This document shows, piece after piece, positions 21,286 to 31,285 of a DNA stretch of 64,000 bases. Source of the DNA: Neovahlkampfia damariscottae. Lineage: Eukaryota > Heterolobosea > Selenaionea > Neovahlkampfiida > Neovahlkampfiidae. Location: assembly GCA_016618085.1 (NCBI GenBank), contig JABLTG010000072.1, forward strand, positions 1-64,000, read 5' to 3'. How positions within the stretch are numbered: position 1 is the stretch's first letter; every line of letters starts with the position of its first letter. The translations under genes were made by a program, and so were the position numbers. Below the pieces are notes generated by a model, which ran no database searches, was not told the DNA's origin, and saw nothing but the letters and a program-made list of their open reading frames with translations.

Positions 21286-21549
21286 ATGAGTACAAACACA
21301 ACAAGCACAGCTTTATACCCAACAGACATTATACCAGGATGGTCTTTTATATTAATAATAATAGGAACAGTTGCTCTTGGCATTTCTCTTGTCACTGTTG
21401 TAATAATCATTCAATCACTAATAGACATTATAAAACCAAAAATCTTTGGTGTTGTTAACAATAAAATACTAAAAAGAGAAAATAATGATTTACCTTTGGC
21501 ACAAGAATTAATGGAAATAGGAAGCATAAATCATGACGAACATCATTAA
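21286..21549 (+). CDS. Single-pass membrane protein, YPxDxIPG family copy 2
   Basis: Single exon of 87 residues from ATG 21286. It is a shorter paralogue of the preceding gene: LYPTDIIPG precedes one membrane helix, followed by a basic then acidic tail ending in HDEHH. There is no signal peptide. The shared motif Y-P-x-D-[LI]-I-P-G directly before the helix defines a small family I do not recognise. A TCGGAA element lies about 80 nt upstream. The stop is followed closely by an A-rich tail. Confidence 0.6.
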   Translation: MSTNTTSTALYPTDIIPGWSFILIIIGTVALGISLVTVVIIIQSLIDIIKPKIFGVVNNKILKRENNDLPLAQELMEIGSINHDEHH

Positions 21550-21693
21550 AAATAAAAAAAAAATAATCTTTTGTTAAAAATGTGATTTGTTTTATTTTCC
21601 AATTTAATTTGAAATTTATTTATTTTCAACCGAAATTATCCCATCCATTTTGATTGGACAAACCAAAATTATTTTTGAACCACTTTTAAGGAG

Positions 21694-24600
21694 ATGCGGA
21701 AACAACAAACAAGAAAAATTGTTGTATTAATTATAACTCTGTTGGCAATAATGACACTTATATGGATTTTAGTTTCCACTGTTTTATTATCAAACCCAAA
21801 TTCTTCATCAGTTCCAGAAAAACATAATTCAAAAATAAAACAAAATATTATTTTCAAAGAGAACAAAAAAACAGTCAAAGAGAAGAAGAAGTCAAAACCA
21901 ATTAAAGAAGATATCAAAATAGTTGAACATAGAACTGATCAAGATACAGCTTCTACAACAACTCAAAGTTTTTCAACATCAACAGTTGATGTTTCTTTAA
22001 TCCTTGCTTCAGATGGTGATTTAAAATCACTTTCAAAAACAATGAATTACTTAAAAGTACATTTATGTGACAAACCAAAAACCAATCCATTTTTTTTAAA
22101 TGTCAATGTTATCATTGTTTCAAAACAAAAAATTTCGATACCAAAAACTTATTTTTGTTTTCGTTTTCAAATTAAACATCAATTACAAGTACCAAAGAAA
22201 AACAAGAAAAAAACAAAAAAAACAAGAAAAAATAACAAAAAATCAAAACCACAAAAATTTATTGATAATTTTGAACTTTATAATTATGCTGTTTCATATG
22301 CTTTTGAAAAATACTTATTTTTTATTCCAATGCAAGGATATATGAAGAATTCAAGTCAAAATGTTCTTTTTGATATGGTAACAAAATTAGAAAACGATAA
22401 TGATATCGCTATTGTCGGTAGTAAAGTTGTTTCAAAAGATCATTTGGCTATTGTTAGTGGTGGTATGGATATTGCAATGATTGAAAAAGATTTTCCAATT
22501 TTATTTCATAGATACGCTGGTTTAAGTCCAAAATATAAATCTGATAAAGAAGAGTTTTTATTGGGTGTTTCAACATCAGGAATGTTAATTAGAAGATCAT
22601 TATTTTCATATAAGAAATTATCTACAAAAGATTATCCAACAGAATCAGATTTGATTGAAGCAAACTTATGCATTAATCTTCATAAATCAGGAAAGAAAAT
22701 TCTTTATTTCCCAAAGAGTAAAATAATTGTCAATGAAAATCCAAATAAAAAGAAACATAAATGGATGACAAATGCTGAAACTAAAAAATTAGAAAAAACA
22801 AAGTTATTACAAATCACAAAATTTGAATCAAAATTCAAAAGTTATTTGAAACCTATCATGGAGAGTAAATATGAAATTGAACCAAATGCACAAATAGCAT
22901 GGGATTTTGGTGGTGGAAGTTGTAGTGGATGGTTCAATGAAGCTACAAACTTTGCTACAGCCCTTGAAAGTCGTATTCCAATCCTATCCATTTTTGGAAA
23001 AGATGATATGTGTAAAGGGTTACCAGCATCATTTAAAGACTCTTTATTGCGTCAATTAACAAGAAAATTCCAAAATATTACAGTATGGATTTCACATAAA
23101 CCTCCTGATAGTTATCCAATATTTCCATATAATGGAATTATCAAACTAAAGAATGAACCAAAATATCTCGTTGGAAGATCAATGTATGAGAGTACAGGTA
23201 TACCCTTAAATTGGAAAGATCCTGCAAATGATAGAGCAGATGAAATTTGGGTACCTTCAAAATTTTTAGTTAATGCATTTATCAATTCTGGTATTTCTGC
23301 TTCAAAAGTAAAATGGATGCCAGAACCGATTGATGTTAATTTTTATAACCCAAAAACTGTTAAACCTTTAAATATCAAAGGTCTATCAGGATACAATTTT
23401 TTATCAGTTTTTAAATGGGAACCAAGAAAAGGACCTGATTTTCTTTTAAGAGCATATTTTTCAGAATTCAAAAAAGAAGAAGATGTAACTCTATATTTAT
23501 TGACCTATGAATTTGGAGGATGGAATCCACATTCAAAATCTGCAATTGAAAGATTGATTCGTTTAGTCGCAATGAAGTATAAATTTGATTTTAACAAATT
23601 ACCAAAATATAAAATCATTAACAAAGTAATTCCAAGTTCTTTAATGCCATCATTATATAAAACATTCAATGCATTTGTTTTACCAACAAGAGGAGAAGGA
23701 TGGGGTTTACCATTTATGGAAGCAATGACAATGGGTTTACCAACAATTGGTACAAATTGGGGTGGTCAAGTTGATTTTATGAAAAAAGATAATTCTTATT
23801 TGATTGATGTTGAATCAATGGATCCAATTTCAGAAGAAGATGATCAAAAACATTTGAAATATGCAACACCTTCAATTAAGCATTTGAGAAAGACAATGAG
23901 ACATTTATTTGAAAATCAACAAGAAGGAAAACAAGTTGGAAAGAGAGCAAGAAAGTATATTATTGAAAATTTCAGTAAAAAAAAACTTGGAAATATGGTA
24001 ATCAATAGAATTAAAGAAATTCAAGAAATTATAAAAGTTCAAGAAAAAACTGGAAAAAAAACGAGAAAATCATCAAAAGAGTTGAAAGCTGAAATGAAGA
24101 AAAAATCTGATAGTGAATATGATGATTGGCTTGCGAAATATCAAAATAAGGATTCAGAAAATAAAGAGAAAAAAATATTAAAGAAAGAAAATAATTGGGG
24201 AAATGTTATTTCAAATAATGATGAAAAAAATCAAAAAGATGAGAAAAAAGGATCAAAAGGTGATGCATTAGTTCAACATATTATTCAACAACAAAAAAAA
24301 CATCAAGAAAAAATGGAGAGAAAAAAAATTGAAAAGAAATCAAATCAAAATCAAATCAAAAAAGTTGAAAAGAAATCGACTTCAGAATTGAATGATCTGA
24401 AAAAAATGAGTGAAGATTTTGAGAAAATTTCCAATGAAAAATTGAAAAATAAAAAAAAAATTGTAGAAAAAGCAATGAATGAAAAAACATTGAATTTAAA
24501 TCCACCTTTCAAAGAAGAAAAAATAAAATCAAAACCTGAGAAAAATAGTTTAAAAGAACAAATGAACAATTTGAATCCTCCTTTTGATGAAGAAGTATCA

Positions 24601-24699
24601 GAAAAGAAAAAAATTTCAAGTTCAAAATCAAAAGAAACGAATCAAGTTTCAAAAGATGATGACGATGATTTTGATGAAGATGATTTAGATGATACATAA
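21694..24699 (+). CDS. Type II membrane protein with two glycosyltransferase domains
   Basis: Single exon of 1001 residues. Residues 10-32 form a signal anchor, as in Golgi glycosyltransferases. Residues about 88-350 resemble a GT2-type (GT-A) fold (VSLILASDGD; VSTSGMLIRRSLF). Residues about 400-780 form a GT4-type (GT-B) domain with the donor-site motif TRGEGWGLPFMEAMTMGLP. The last 230 residues are Lys/Glu-rich and low complexity, with a duplicated NLNPPF[KD]EE motif. It probably builds glycans in the secretory pathway; the charged tail is unusual. The stop overlaps TAAATAAA. An ATTGG motif lies about 45 nt before the ATG. Confidence 0.85.
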   Translation: MRKQQTRKIVVLIITLLAIMTLIWILVSTVLLSNPNSSSVPEKHNSKIKQNIIFKENKKTVKEKKKSKPIKEDIKIVEHRTDQDTASTTTQSFSTSTVDVSLILASDGDLKSLSKTMNYLKVHLCDKPKTNPFFLNVNVIIVSKQKISIPKTYFCFRFQIKHQLQVPKKNKKKTKKTRKNNKKSKPQKFIDNFELYNYAVSYAFEKYLFFIPMQGYMKNSSQNVLFDMVTKLENDNDIAIVGSKVVSKDHLAIVSGGMDIAMIEKDFPILFHRYAGLSPKYKSDKEEFLLGVSTSGMLIRRSLFSYKKLSTKDYPTESDLIEANLCINLHKSGKKILYFPKSKIIVNENPNKKKHKWMTNAETKKLEKTKLLQITKFESKFKSYLKPIMESKYEIEPNAQIAWDFGGGSCSGWFNEATNFATALESRIPILSIFGKDDMCKGLPASFKDSLLRQLTRKFQNITVWISHKPPDSYPIFPYNGIIKLKNEPKYLVGRSMYESTGIPLNWKDPANDRADEIWVPSKFLVNAFINSGISASKVKWMPEPIDVNFYNPKTVKPLNIKGLSGYNFLSVFKWEPRKGPDFLLRAYFSEFKKEEDVTLYLLTYEFGGWNPHSKSAIERLIRLVAMKYKFDFNKLPKYKIINKVIPSSLMPSLYKTFNAFVLPTRGEGWGLPFMEAMTMGLPTIGTNWGGQVDFMKKDNSYLIDVESMDPISEEDDQKHLKYATPSIKHLRKTMRHLFENQQEGKQVGKRARKYIIENFSKKKLGNMVINRIKEIQEIIKVQEKTGKKTRKSSKELKAEMKKKSDSEYDDWLAKYQNKDSENKEKKILKKENNWGNVISNNDEKNQKDEKKGSKGDALVQHIIQQQKKHQEKMERKKIEKKSNQNQIKKVEKKSTSELNDLKKMSEDFEKISNEKLKNKKKIVEKAMNEKTLNLNPPFKEEKIKSKPEKNSLKEQMNNLNPPFDEEVSEKKKISSSKSKETNQVSKDDDDDFDEDDLDDT

Positions 24700-24738
24700 A
24701 TAAAAATACTATTTAATCAATATTGCCAAATTTGGAAT

Positions 24739-25398
24739 TCATAGTTTGAATTCAATTTTTTCTTGTTTGACATATTCTTCAATATTCGTTTCTCTGTCAG
24801 CTAAAATAGTACATTTTACAAAATTGTCAACATAATCATCTCCTAAACTCTTACAAGCATTCAAACAAAGAATCAAATATGGTCGAATTGGTTTTAAAAT
24901 TTTCAAGTCATTCAAAGGTATTTCTTCGGTGGTATTAAACCATAACTTTTCAGTCCAACAATGACCAACTCTTTCATGAAATGAATTCTCAGATTCTTCA
25001 CAACATTTTTTTTTGTATTTTTCATCTGTGCTTTGACAGCATAATAATCCTTCAAATTGATCATCAAATTCATCAATTCCTTTTACAAGTTCAATTTCAT
25101 ATCGATGTTCTCTTTCACAAAAAGAGTTATAGTTGTGTGCTTTGATTTCAAAAATGGTAACAAACATTACATCATTTGGATCAGATTTTATTGCTGATAA
25201 TGATGTTATTTCGTTGGTGTCTAAATTTGAAAACCCTTTTAAAAGAGCTGAAATGCCTACAAGATTGAAACATCTTTTGTAACCTTGGATTTTTCCTTTT
25301 CTGAAATTTTTCAATTCAGGAAAAGTTCTTTTAGCAGATGTTGTTGAAAGTAGAGAACCAACTCCGATGATAGTAATCTCTTCTGATTTTTCCTTCAT
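24739..25398 (-). CDS. Gamma-glutamylcyclotransferase-like protein
   Basis: Single exon of 219 residues. The start reads ITIIGVGSLLSTTSAKRTFP, the G-x-G-S-L-L-S pattern that opens the substrate pocket in GGCT-fold proteins. RKGKIQGYKRCFN follows as in that fold. The middle has several Cys (LLCCQS, KKCCEES, GHCWTE), which is unusual. Function is likely cleavage of gamma-glutamyl or related dipeptides, but the acidic catalytic residue was not pinned down. Upstream, an ATTGG motif and CTCCGA (about 25438) lie within 50 nt of the ATG. Confidence 0.65.
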   Translation of the reverse strand: MKEKSEEITIIGVGSLLSTTSAKRTFPELKNFRKGKIQGYKRCFNLVGISALLKGFSNLDTNEITSLSAIKSDPNDVMFVTIFEIKAHNYNSFCEREHRYEIELVKGIDEFDDQFEGLLCCQSTDEKYKKKCCEESENSFHERVGHCWTEKLWFNTTEEIPLNDLKILKPIRPYLILCLNACKSLGDDYVDNFVKCTILADRETNIEEYVKQEKIEFKL

Positions 25399-25567
25399 AA
25401 AGGACAAACAAAAAAAATGATTGGAGGACACAAAAAACTCCGACAAAAAATAAATTCCAAGATGCCAGAGTTGATACATTGTATTTGTAACCAACTCTGT
25501 CAAGTTATGTGTGCTATCATTGAGTGGATTGAAGTAACTGAATAAGGCAACTTGCAAATTTATTTTT

Positions 25568-25798
25568 TTAAAGGTTTTCTAACATTTGTATCAATACTTT
25601 TTCTTCAGAGGTCAATTTTTTTTTTATATTTTGGATTTCATTTAGCCTGTGCAACATTTTTCTTTTCTTTTCATTCTCCTTTGACTCTTCGGATTGTTGA
25701 TGTGAAATTTGAAGACGAATTTCACTTGTCTTGTTTTCATTTTCAATTTGTTCAGCTGAGTATTTCTCAGATTTAAGTTCTTCTGGTCGGGTATTCAT
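25568..25798 (-). CDS. Small coiled-coil protein
   Basis: Single ORF of 76 residues from an ATG at 25798. It is nearly all helix-forming (Glu, Lys, Gln, Ser) with a C-terminal heptad-like LNEIQNIKKKLTSEEKVL. No domain is recognised. Size and composition resemble subunits of small tethering complexes, but that is only an analogy. A Met-tRNA gene lies about 85 nt upstream of its start. Confidence 0.5.
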   Translation of the reverse strand: MNTRPEELKSEKYSAEQIENENKTSEIRLQISHQQSEESKENEKKRKMLHRLNEIQNIKKKLTSEEKVLIQMLENL

Positions 25799-25883
25799 CT
25801 TCCATTAATTTCCACCAATCATCTCCATTTTTTTTCTTGAAAAAAACAGGTTCTTCAATTCCACAAATGAATCAAAAAGATAT

Positions 25884-25955
25884 AGCAAAGGTAGGTTTTG
25901 ATCCTACGACCTGTGAGTTATGAGCCCACCACGCTAACCTCTGCGCCACTTTGCT
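25884..25955 (-). tRNA. tRNA-Met (CAU), elongator type
   Basis: The 72-nt minus-strand sequence folds as a cloverleaf. The acceptor stem is AGCAAAG with CTTTGCT; the anticodon stem-loop is GTGGG CTCATAA CTCAC with CAT as anticodon; the T arm is GTAGG ATCAAAA CCTAC. The D arm contains AGAGGTTAGC. No intron is present and CCA is not encoded. A loop of CTCATAA is typical for elongator tRNA-Met. The initiator would usually start with AGC and have a different T loop, so elongator is preferred. Confidence 0.93.
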
Positions 25956-26119
25956 TGTTTGTTACCAGAAGTAAAATGTCATTACACAAACTACACTTCG
26001 GTTGTAGTGAATTTGGAATATTCTTTCTCTCAATTGAGTGTCGGAATTTATCAAAGTAAAACATGCCTTCCAGAACTCAAATTTATGCGAATTATTTCAG
26101 AGTAGCATTCCAAATTTTT

Positions 26120-26749
26120 TTAATAAAATTCAAATTCACATTCCTTGACACCTTTATCATAATCTTTCCAAAGTTGTAGTGATCTCTTTAAATAGTCTTC
26201 TTGTTGTTCAAGAGTTAATTCATTCCAACTTTCTCCACATTTTATTTTAAAATCTCTTTGAGCTAAATCTTTGAATTGTTCTTTGATTTCTTCAACAAAT
26301 AATTTATATCCTGAAAGTGGTTTTTCTTGTACTTTTCTTTTTAACTTTTTTACTTGTTTATCATGTTTTCTCCATAATTTCATACTTCTCTCTTGAAAAA
26401 CTTCTTTTTCATTTTTGGTTAATTCTTTCCATGATGTTGCCAAAAGTTGTCTAAAATCTTCTTCAGGTACATTTGGATTTTCCATTTTTATTGTATCTGA
26501 ATTTTCAAAACAAAAAATTTCATAAGCTGAAGGAGGAACAGATTTCGGTTTATCAGAAATTTGATTTGCAAGAATAGTTTGTTTTTCTTTTTTTAACTCG
26601 TTGGTTGTTAATTTTTCTGTTTTTGATATTTTACATTTTTCTGTTGGAATGTTGAAGGACACTTTTTTTGGTGTTGAAGATTTTGGAGAATTTGTTGGAC
26701 TTTCGTTTTTTTTTGAAAATGATGATCTTAGTTGTGCAGTTTTTGACAT
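26120..26749 (-). CDS. Protein with two HMG boxes
   Basis: Single exon of 209 residues. After a basic, Ser/Pro-rich N-terminus of about 75 residues there are two HMG boxes: one beginning PPSAYEIFCFEN and ending around LWRKHDKQ, and one beginning KPLSGYKLFVEE and ending LWKDYDKG. Each has the conserved W (SWKELTKNEK, SWNELTLEQQ). It is probably a chromatin-architectural DNA-bending protein. The ATG at 26749 is preceded by ATTGG motifs at about 26768 and 26797. Confidence 0.85.
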   Translation of the reverse strand: MSKTAQLRSSFSKKNESPTNSPKSSTPKKVSFNIPTEKCKISKTEKLTTNELKKEKQTILANQISDKPKSVPPSAYEIFCFENSDTIKMENPNVPEEDFRQLLATSWKELTKNEKEVFQERSMKLWRKHDKQVKKLKRKVQEKPLSGYKLFVEEIKEQFKDLAQRDFKIKCGESWNELTLEQQEDYLKRSLQLWKDYDKGVKECEFEFY

Positions 26750-26922
26750 GATGGAGGAACAGATGATTGGACAAATTTGTGACTTTTTTTATTGGTCAAA
26801 AATTGTGAAAAATCAAGCATGTTTAAATTAATTTGGTAAACAGTTTTCTCTTCTATAGTGATTCAATAATTAAACAATCTAAATTTATTGTTGCAGATAA
26901 TTGCAGATAATCCACAAAATCT

Positions 26923-28299
26923 TCAAAATATTTCAGTGTTAATTTTCAATTGTAAAATATTCTCATTATTCAACAATGAATAAAAATTCTTATTCAAAAT
27001 TAAATGAACTAAAACAGATTTCATTTCAATATTCCAACTTGATTGTTTTATCAATTGAGAAATAATCAAATTTAATTTTAATTTATTTTTCTCAATGATA
27101 TGTTTTTCATTCAATATCTCAATCAAAAACTTTGTCCAATTTATCAAATTTTCATTCAAAGATGAAAAAATGAATTGTTGTAAATTTTTTTCAAAATATT
27201 GAAAATTACAATCAAATAACAATCGATTCTTGAATAAAAATGAGTTCATTTTTTTTCTCTGTTGAACTTTATTTTCATAGTAATACAAATTTGTTAAAAT
27301 TTTTGAATAAATTTCAAATGAATCAAACTTCATTTGCAAAGTAAAAAATGGAAAAATTTGATGATAAATCTTGATCAAATATTTCAATAATCTCTCATTT
27401 TCCATTGATAATTCTTCTTCTTCTGATGTCAAAATTAAAAAAATATTAAAAAATGTCAACAAAATTTTCAACAAAATTTCCGATTCTTTTGTTGTTAACA
27501 AAATGAAGTTTTCTTGTTTTTTGAATAGTTTTTGAATCACTCTTCCATTTTCTTTACCTAAACTTTGGATGAATTTTCCTTCAAGTAACAAAGAAATTCT
27601 TTTCAAATTTTTTGTTAAAATTTGTAAATTGAAATTCTTGTTCCATTCTTCATCCATTTTATTCATTAAAAGTATTAATATTGAAGACATGAATTGAAAT
27701 TCTATTTTTCTTTCATCTTGATCAATGATTTTTATTTCTTTCGTTTTAAAAATGATTTGTTGCATTGAGAATTGTTGTTGATATTTCAATAAAATCTCTT
27801 TGGAAATTATTTGTTTTTCTTCACTCTTTGACTTTAAACCAACAACATAAAAAGCGTTCAAACACCAATTCAACACTGATTTATCTAATGAAACCAAAAT
27901 TGTCGAAAGTTCTTTCAACAAAAAAATTTGCATTGGACAAACAACAGAAGCAAAAAAACAATTCAAAAAAAATTGAATTTTTTTCTTTTTTCCTTTAAGA
28001 ATTGGTAATACAAACTGATTCATCCAAATATCTTCAAAATAAAAATAATTTTCGTTTAAAATGTTTAACAGTTTCAATGAAAATTGTGTTTTTGGTTCCG
28101 GATCTTCTGGTAATGAAAATAAAGGAAGCATGAAATATTCAATTAAAAGTTGTTGTATTTCTTTTGATGTATCTTTTAGAACAATATTAGTTTCTTCTAT
28201 TTTTTGTTTCAGAGATTTGAGTTCGTTTTTAATGTTGTTTGTGATTTTTTCAAAGAAACTAAAAAGTTTTTCATTCAATATTCTTTCATCCTCTTCCAT
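26923..28299 (-). CDS. Large helical protein of unknown function
   Basis: Single exon of 458 residues from ATG 28299 (MEEDERILNEK). It is Leu/Ile/Phe/Asn/Lys-rich and appears wholly alpha-helical, with paired helices that could be HEAT- or ARM-like (for example KILLTFFNIFLILTSEEEE). There is no signal peptide or catalytic motif. The high Lys/Asn/Phe content follows the base composition. I do not recognise it. A tRNA-Gly gene lies about 160 nt upstream of its start. Confidence 0.55.
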   Translation of the reverse strand: MEEDERILNEKLFSFFEKITNNIKNELKSLKQKIEETNIVLKDTSKEIQQLLIEYFMLPLFSLPEDPEPKTQFSLKLLNILNENYFYFEDIWMNQFVLPILKGKKKKIQFFLNCFFASVVCPMQIFLLKELSTILVSLDKSVLNWCLNAFYVVGLKSKSEEKQIISKEILLKYQQQFSMQQIIFKTKEIKIIDQDERKIEFQFMSSILILLMNKMDEEWNKNFNLQILTKNLKRISLLLEGKFIQSLGKENGRVIQKLFKKQENFILLTTKESEILLKILLTFFNIFLILTSEEEELSMENERLLKYLIKIYHQIFPFFTLQMKFDSFEIYSKILTNLYYYENKVQQRKKMNSFLFKNRLLFDCNFQYFEKNLQQFIFSSLNENLINWTKFLIEILNEKHIIEKNKLKLNLIISQLIKQSSWNIEMKSVLVHLILNKNFYSLLNNENILQLKINTEIF

Positions 28300-28459
28300 C
28301 TTTTCAAAAAAAAAACTGACTGAATGATCAGAATCTCTCCTATTGGTTAACCTCTTCTTGGATGCAATCAATAAAAGTCAAAAAGACAACTCTGATGAGA
28401 AGAAAAATAAATCGAAACATCAACAGAAACTATCCAAAATGATATTGTTAAAAAAAGTT

Positions 28460-28541
28460 GCGCCATCGGGGATTCGAACCCCGGTCACAACGAGTTTGCT
28501 TAGAGTGGCAACGTCGCATTCTACCCCTAAACTAATGGCGC
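28460..28541 (-). tRNA. tRNA-Gly (GCC) with a 12-nt intron
   Basis: The minus-strand 82-nt sequence folds with acceptor stem GCGCCAT/ATGGCGC, D arm with GTTTAGGGGTAGAAT, and T arm CGGGG TTCGAAT CCCCG. The anticodon stem CGACG pairs with CGTTG. The anticodon loop reads TTGCCA, then an insert CTCTAAGCAAAC, then T. The insert sits one base 3' of the anticodon, at the canonical 37/38 site for nuclear tRNA introns. CCA is not encoded. Removal of 12 nt leaves a normal 70-nt tRNA. Confidence 0.9.
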
Positions 28542-28606
28542 TTGTTGTGAAAAATTAAGTTTAATACAAATCCAGTATATAATTTTTATTTTTTAGAACG
28601 ACGTGT

Positions 28607-30062
28607 TTAGAAAATTTGAGCATCACATAATCCAATATTTTTGATATATTTAAAATTAGTATCAATCAATGAAATTTCATGATTTCTTTTTAAAATTCTG
28701 TTCAATTCTGCTGATTGAACAACAGATAAAGATGATTTTTCAAACTTCAGTCTGGTCAATGAATAATTATGTCTCATGTGTTTCAGTAATTCATCTATTT
28801 GGTACATAGGATCGTAAACAGTCAAAATTTTCAAGTTCTTTTTACATTCTATTAATCGATGAACCAAAAATTCATTTTTCTCAACTTTACCATAGGAAAA
28901 AATTACTTCTTCGATACATTCATTTTGAGCTAATGAGTCGATCAATCTGATATTTTCCTTTTCATGTTCTTTCTCAAACCTAGTACATAAACTCTTCAAA
29001 TTTTTTGATTTTTCATTGATAAAATTGATTAAAGAATTCATATCAGAATATTCCCAAGTTAAATGTTCGATAGACTGATTCATCAGTAAACAATTAAATA
29101 AATATGAAATATTTTTTTCTTCTAAATCAATTACGCTTATTTCAATTTTTTTTAATGAATCATTTTTGATCAATCCTTTTCCCAATTCAACCAACAATGA
29201 AGAACAATTTCCGCAAGGAAAAATTAGATGTTTCAGTTTCATGTTTTCAATGATATCTGAAGAAAAACTTTGATCATTTGATTTAAATTTCACACGAAAT
29301 TCTTCCAAGGAAACGAATTCTAAAAACGAATTGCCCACAATAATTTCAAAAATTTCAACCAATTCTTTTGTCTGAACTGTCTGAGAATCCAATCGAAGTC
29401 TTTTAACATTGACCATTTCTTTCAGGAATTTTTTCATATATTTGCATCCTCGTTGATGAAAAAGGTCAAGTGTTTTGATTTGTGGTTTATTCTTCAACAA
29501 TTCTTGAAGTTGCAAAAAATCAATCTTTTCAAGTTTACAACATAATTTCAAATCTTGTAAATTATGATCCAATTGAAGTAAATTTGAAAAAAAATCATAT
29601 TGTATTTTTTGAACACTAATACTTTTCAAATTCATGTTAAATTCTATAATTTCCATCCAACAATATTCAAACTCTCGTATAATGATTGCTGATGAAACAT
29701 TAATTATAATTTGATACTGACCATCTAATTCCAATTTTTCATAAAAATCATAATTCTTGAACAACTGAAAGTACTCATCAATATCATCAACGTCTGAAAA
29801 AAAGAAATCATCATTGATTGAAAGACGGTTGATTTTGATGTTTTCTGGGATACTTCCAATGTATTGAACGAGAGAAATGTCATCTATGTTTTAAAAAAAG
29901 AAAAAAAAACCTGGATCTGGTTGTCCTGTGCTTTTCTGAATTTTATTAAGAATTTCCTGATAATCACAATTTTTTTCCACTTCCAGGGCTAAACATTTGA
30001 ATTTATTTTAAATTACTTGTTAATGTTGCTTCACCTGTTTGAATTGAACAAAAGAAACTCAT
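28607..30062 (-). CDS. Leucine-rich repeat protein
   Basis: Three exons, 30062-30017, 29988-29911 and 29883-28607 (introns 28 and 27 nt), give 466 residues. Residues from about 130 onward hold degenerate leucine-rich repeats spaced 25-30 residues apart (LKTLDLF-, VKRLRLDSQ, LKHLIFP, LKKIEIS, IEHLTW, LKSLCTRF, LTRLKFEKSS), resembling RNase-inhibitor or F-box-associated LRRs. No F-box is clear, though the N-terminus has a protein-binding look. The 27-nt intron is the shortest I found in the window. Confidence 0.7.
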
Positions 30063-30434
30063 GTTAATGCCATTGGACAATTCTTTGTTTTTTTTGTTTT
30101 TGATCAAATGAACAATCAAAAACCTACAATCGAATGGAATTATTCAAAATTGGTCACAACATATTTATGTACCCATTTAAACATAATACGAAATTTCCAG
30201 ATTTGTTCGGCCATTGATCCAAAACATTTTTTGGAAAGGAAGTTTCCTTGATTTGGTGAACTTGACCGAAGAAGAGCGAAGTATGCAATATTCAAGTGTT
30301 CGGAAATGATACTTATTTTTCAACAATTCACTTCAAAATAAAAAAATTTCCAAATTCGCTGTTCACTTTCCCAATTTAGCAGAAACAGACTTTTTTAACC
30401 AATCAAATTGTTTCAAATTTGTTTGGATTCAGCA
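30063..30434. promoter_or_regulatory. Divergent promoter region between LRR and phosphatase genes
   Basis: 372 nt between two divergent starts with no gene seen. A CCAAT box at 30399-30403 lies about 35 nt before the phosphatase ATG, and a TTCGGAAA motif lies near 30298. Pyrimidine-rich tracts precede both starts. The CCAATCAAATTG context is nearly identical to that before the PH-domain gene (37970). Confidence 0.45.
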
Positions 30435-31285
30435 ATGAAAACAGAGAACTGTGTAGATCCATTCCAGAATAAAAACAACAGAAAAAACAGTGCTGGTATC
30501 CTGCTGGATGAATGCTCACCAAAAAGAAACAAAAATATCATCACAACATATATATCACAATTACTTTGCTGTATCGGAAAACGGTCAGAAAGAAATGAAA
30601 CTATATCATCATTAGATTATAAATCCACTCTACCAAAAGAAGAAAGAAAAGTTCGTTCAACTCCTTTGGAAACTTTAAGAAAAGAAAGCATGCTGTCTCC
30701 TAGAAGTTCAAATGACATTAAAACTTTAGTATTAGATTTAGATGAAACTCTAATTCATGCTGAATTCACGGTAAAAATTAAAAAAAAATTAAAAAATTAT
30801 TGCAAGGAAACTGAATGTGATTTTTATGTAGATTTTGTAAAGAATTGTAAAACGGAAAGAGCATATATAAAGAAGAGACCAGGTGTTGATCATTTCCTAA
30901 AAGAGTGTTCAAAAAGTTTTGAAATAGTAGTATTCACTGCTAGTCGTTCATACTATGCTTATCCAATACTTGATGAATTGGATAAACAAAAAAATATAAT
31001 AACAAAAAGATTATATAGAGAACATTGTACATCTGATGATGGCATAAATTTTGTAAAAGTAAATGAAAATAATGTTAAATTTTTTTTTCACATAAGGACC
31101 TCAGTACTTTAGGTCGAAATCTTGATGAAATTTGGATTATTGATAATACACCTTTTTCATATAGTAAGCATCCTGAGAATGCTTTGCCAATTTCTACTTG
31201 GATTGATGATCCAAATGATACAGCGTTAATAGATTTACTTCCTGTGCTTGAAAAACTTGCAAAAAGAAAAAAGAGTTTGTTGTAA
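30435..31285 (+). CDS. SCP/FCP1-type HAD phosphatase
   Basis: Two exons, 30435-31058 and 31097-31285, give 270 residues. The catalytic motif TLVLDLDETLIH (D-x-D-x-T) is followed by RPGVDHFLKE, IVVFTASRSYYAYP and, across the intron, KDLSTLGRNLDEIWIIDNTP, matching small C-terminal-domain phosphatases that act on RNA polymerase II CTD or Smad-like substrates. The N-terminal 100 residues are basic and Ser-rich with a Cys pair (LLCCIG) that could be lipid-modified. The family is clear; the substrate is inferred. Confidence 0.93.
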
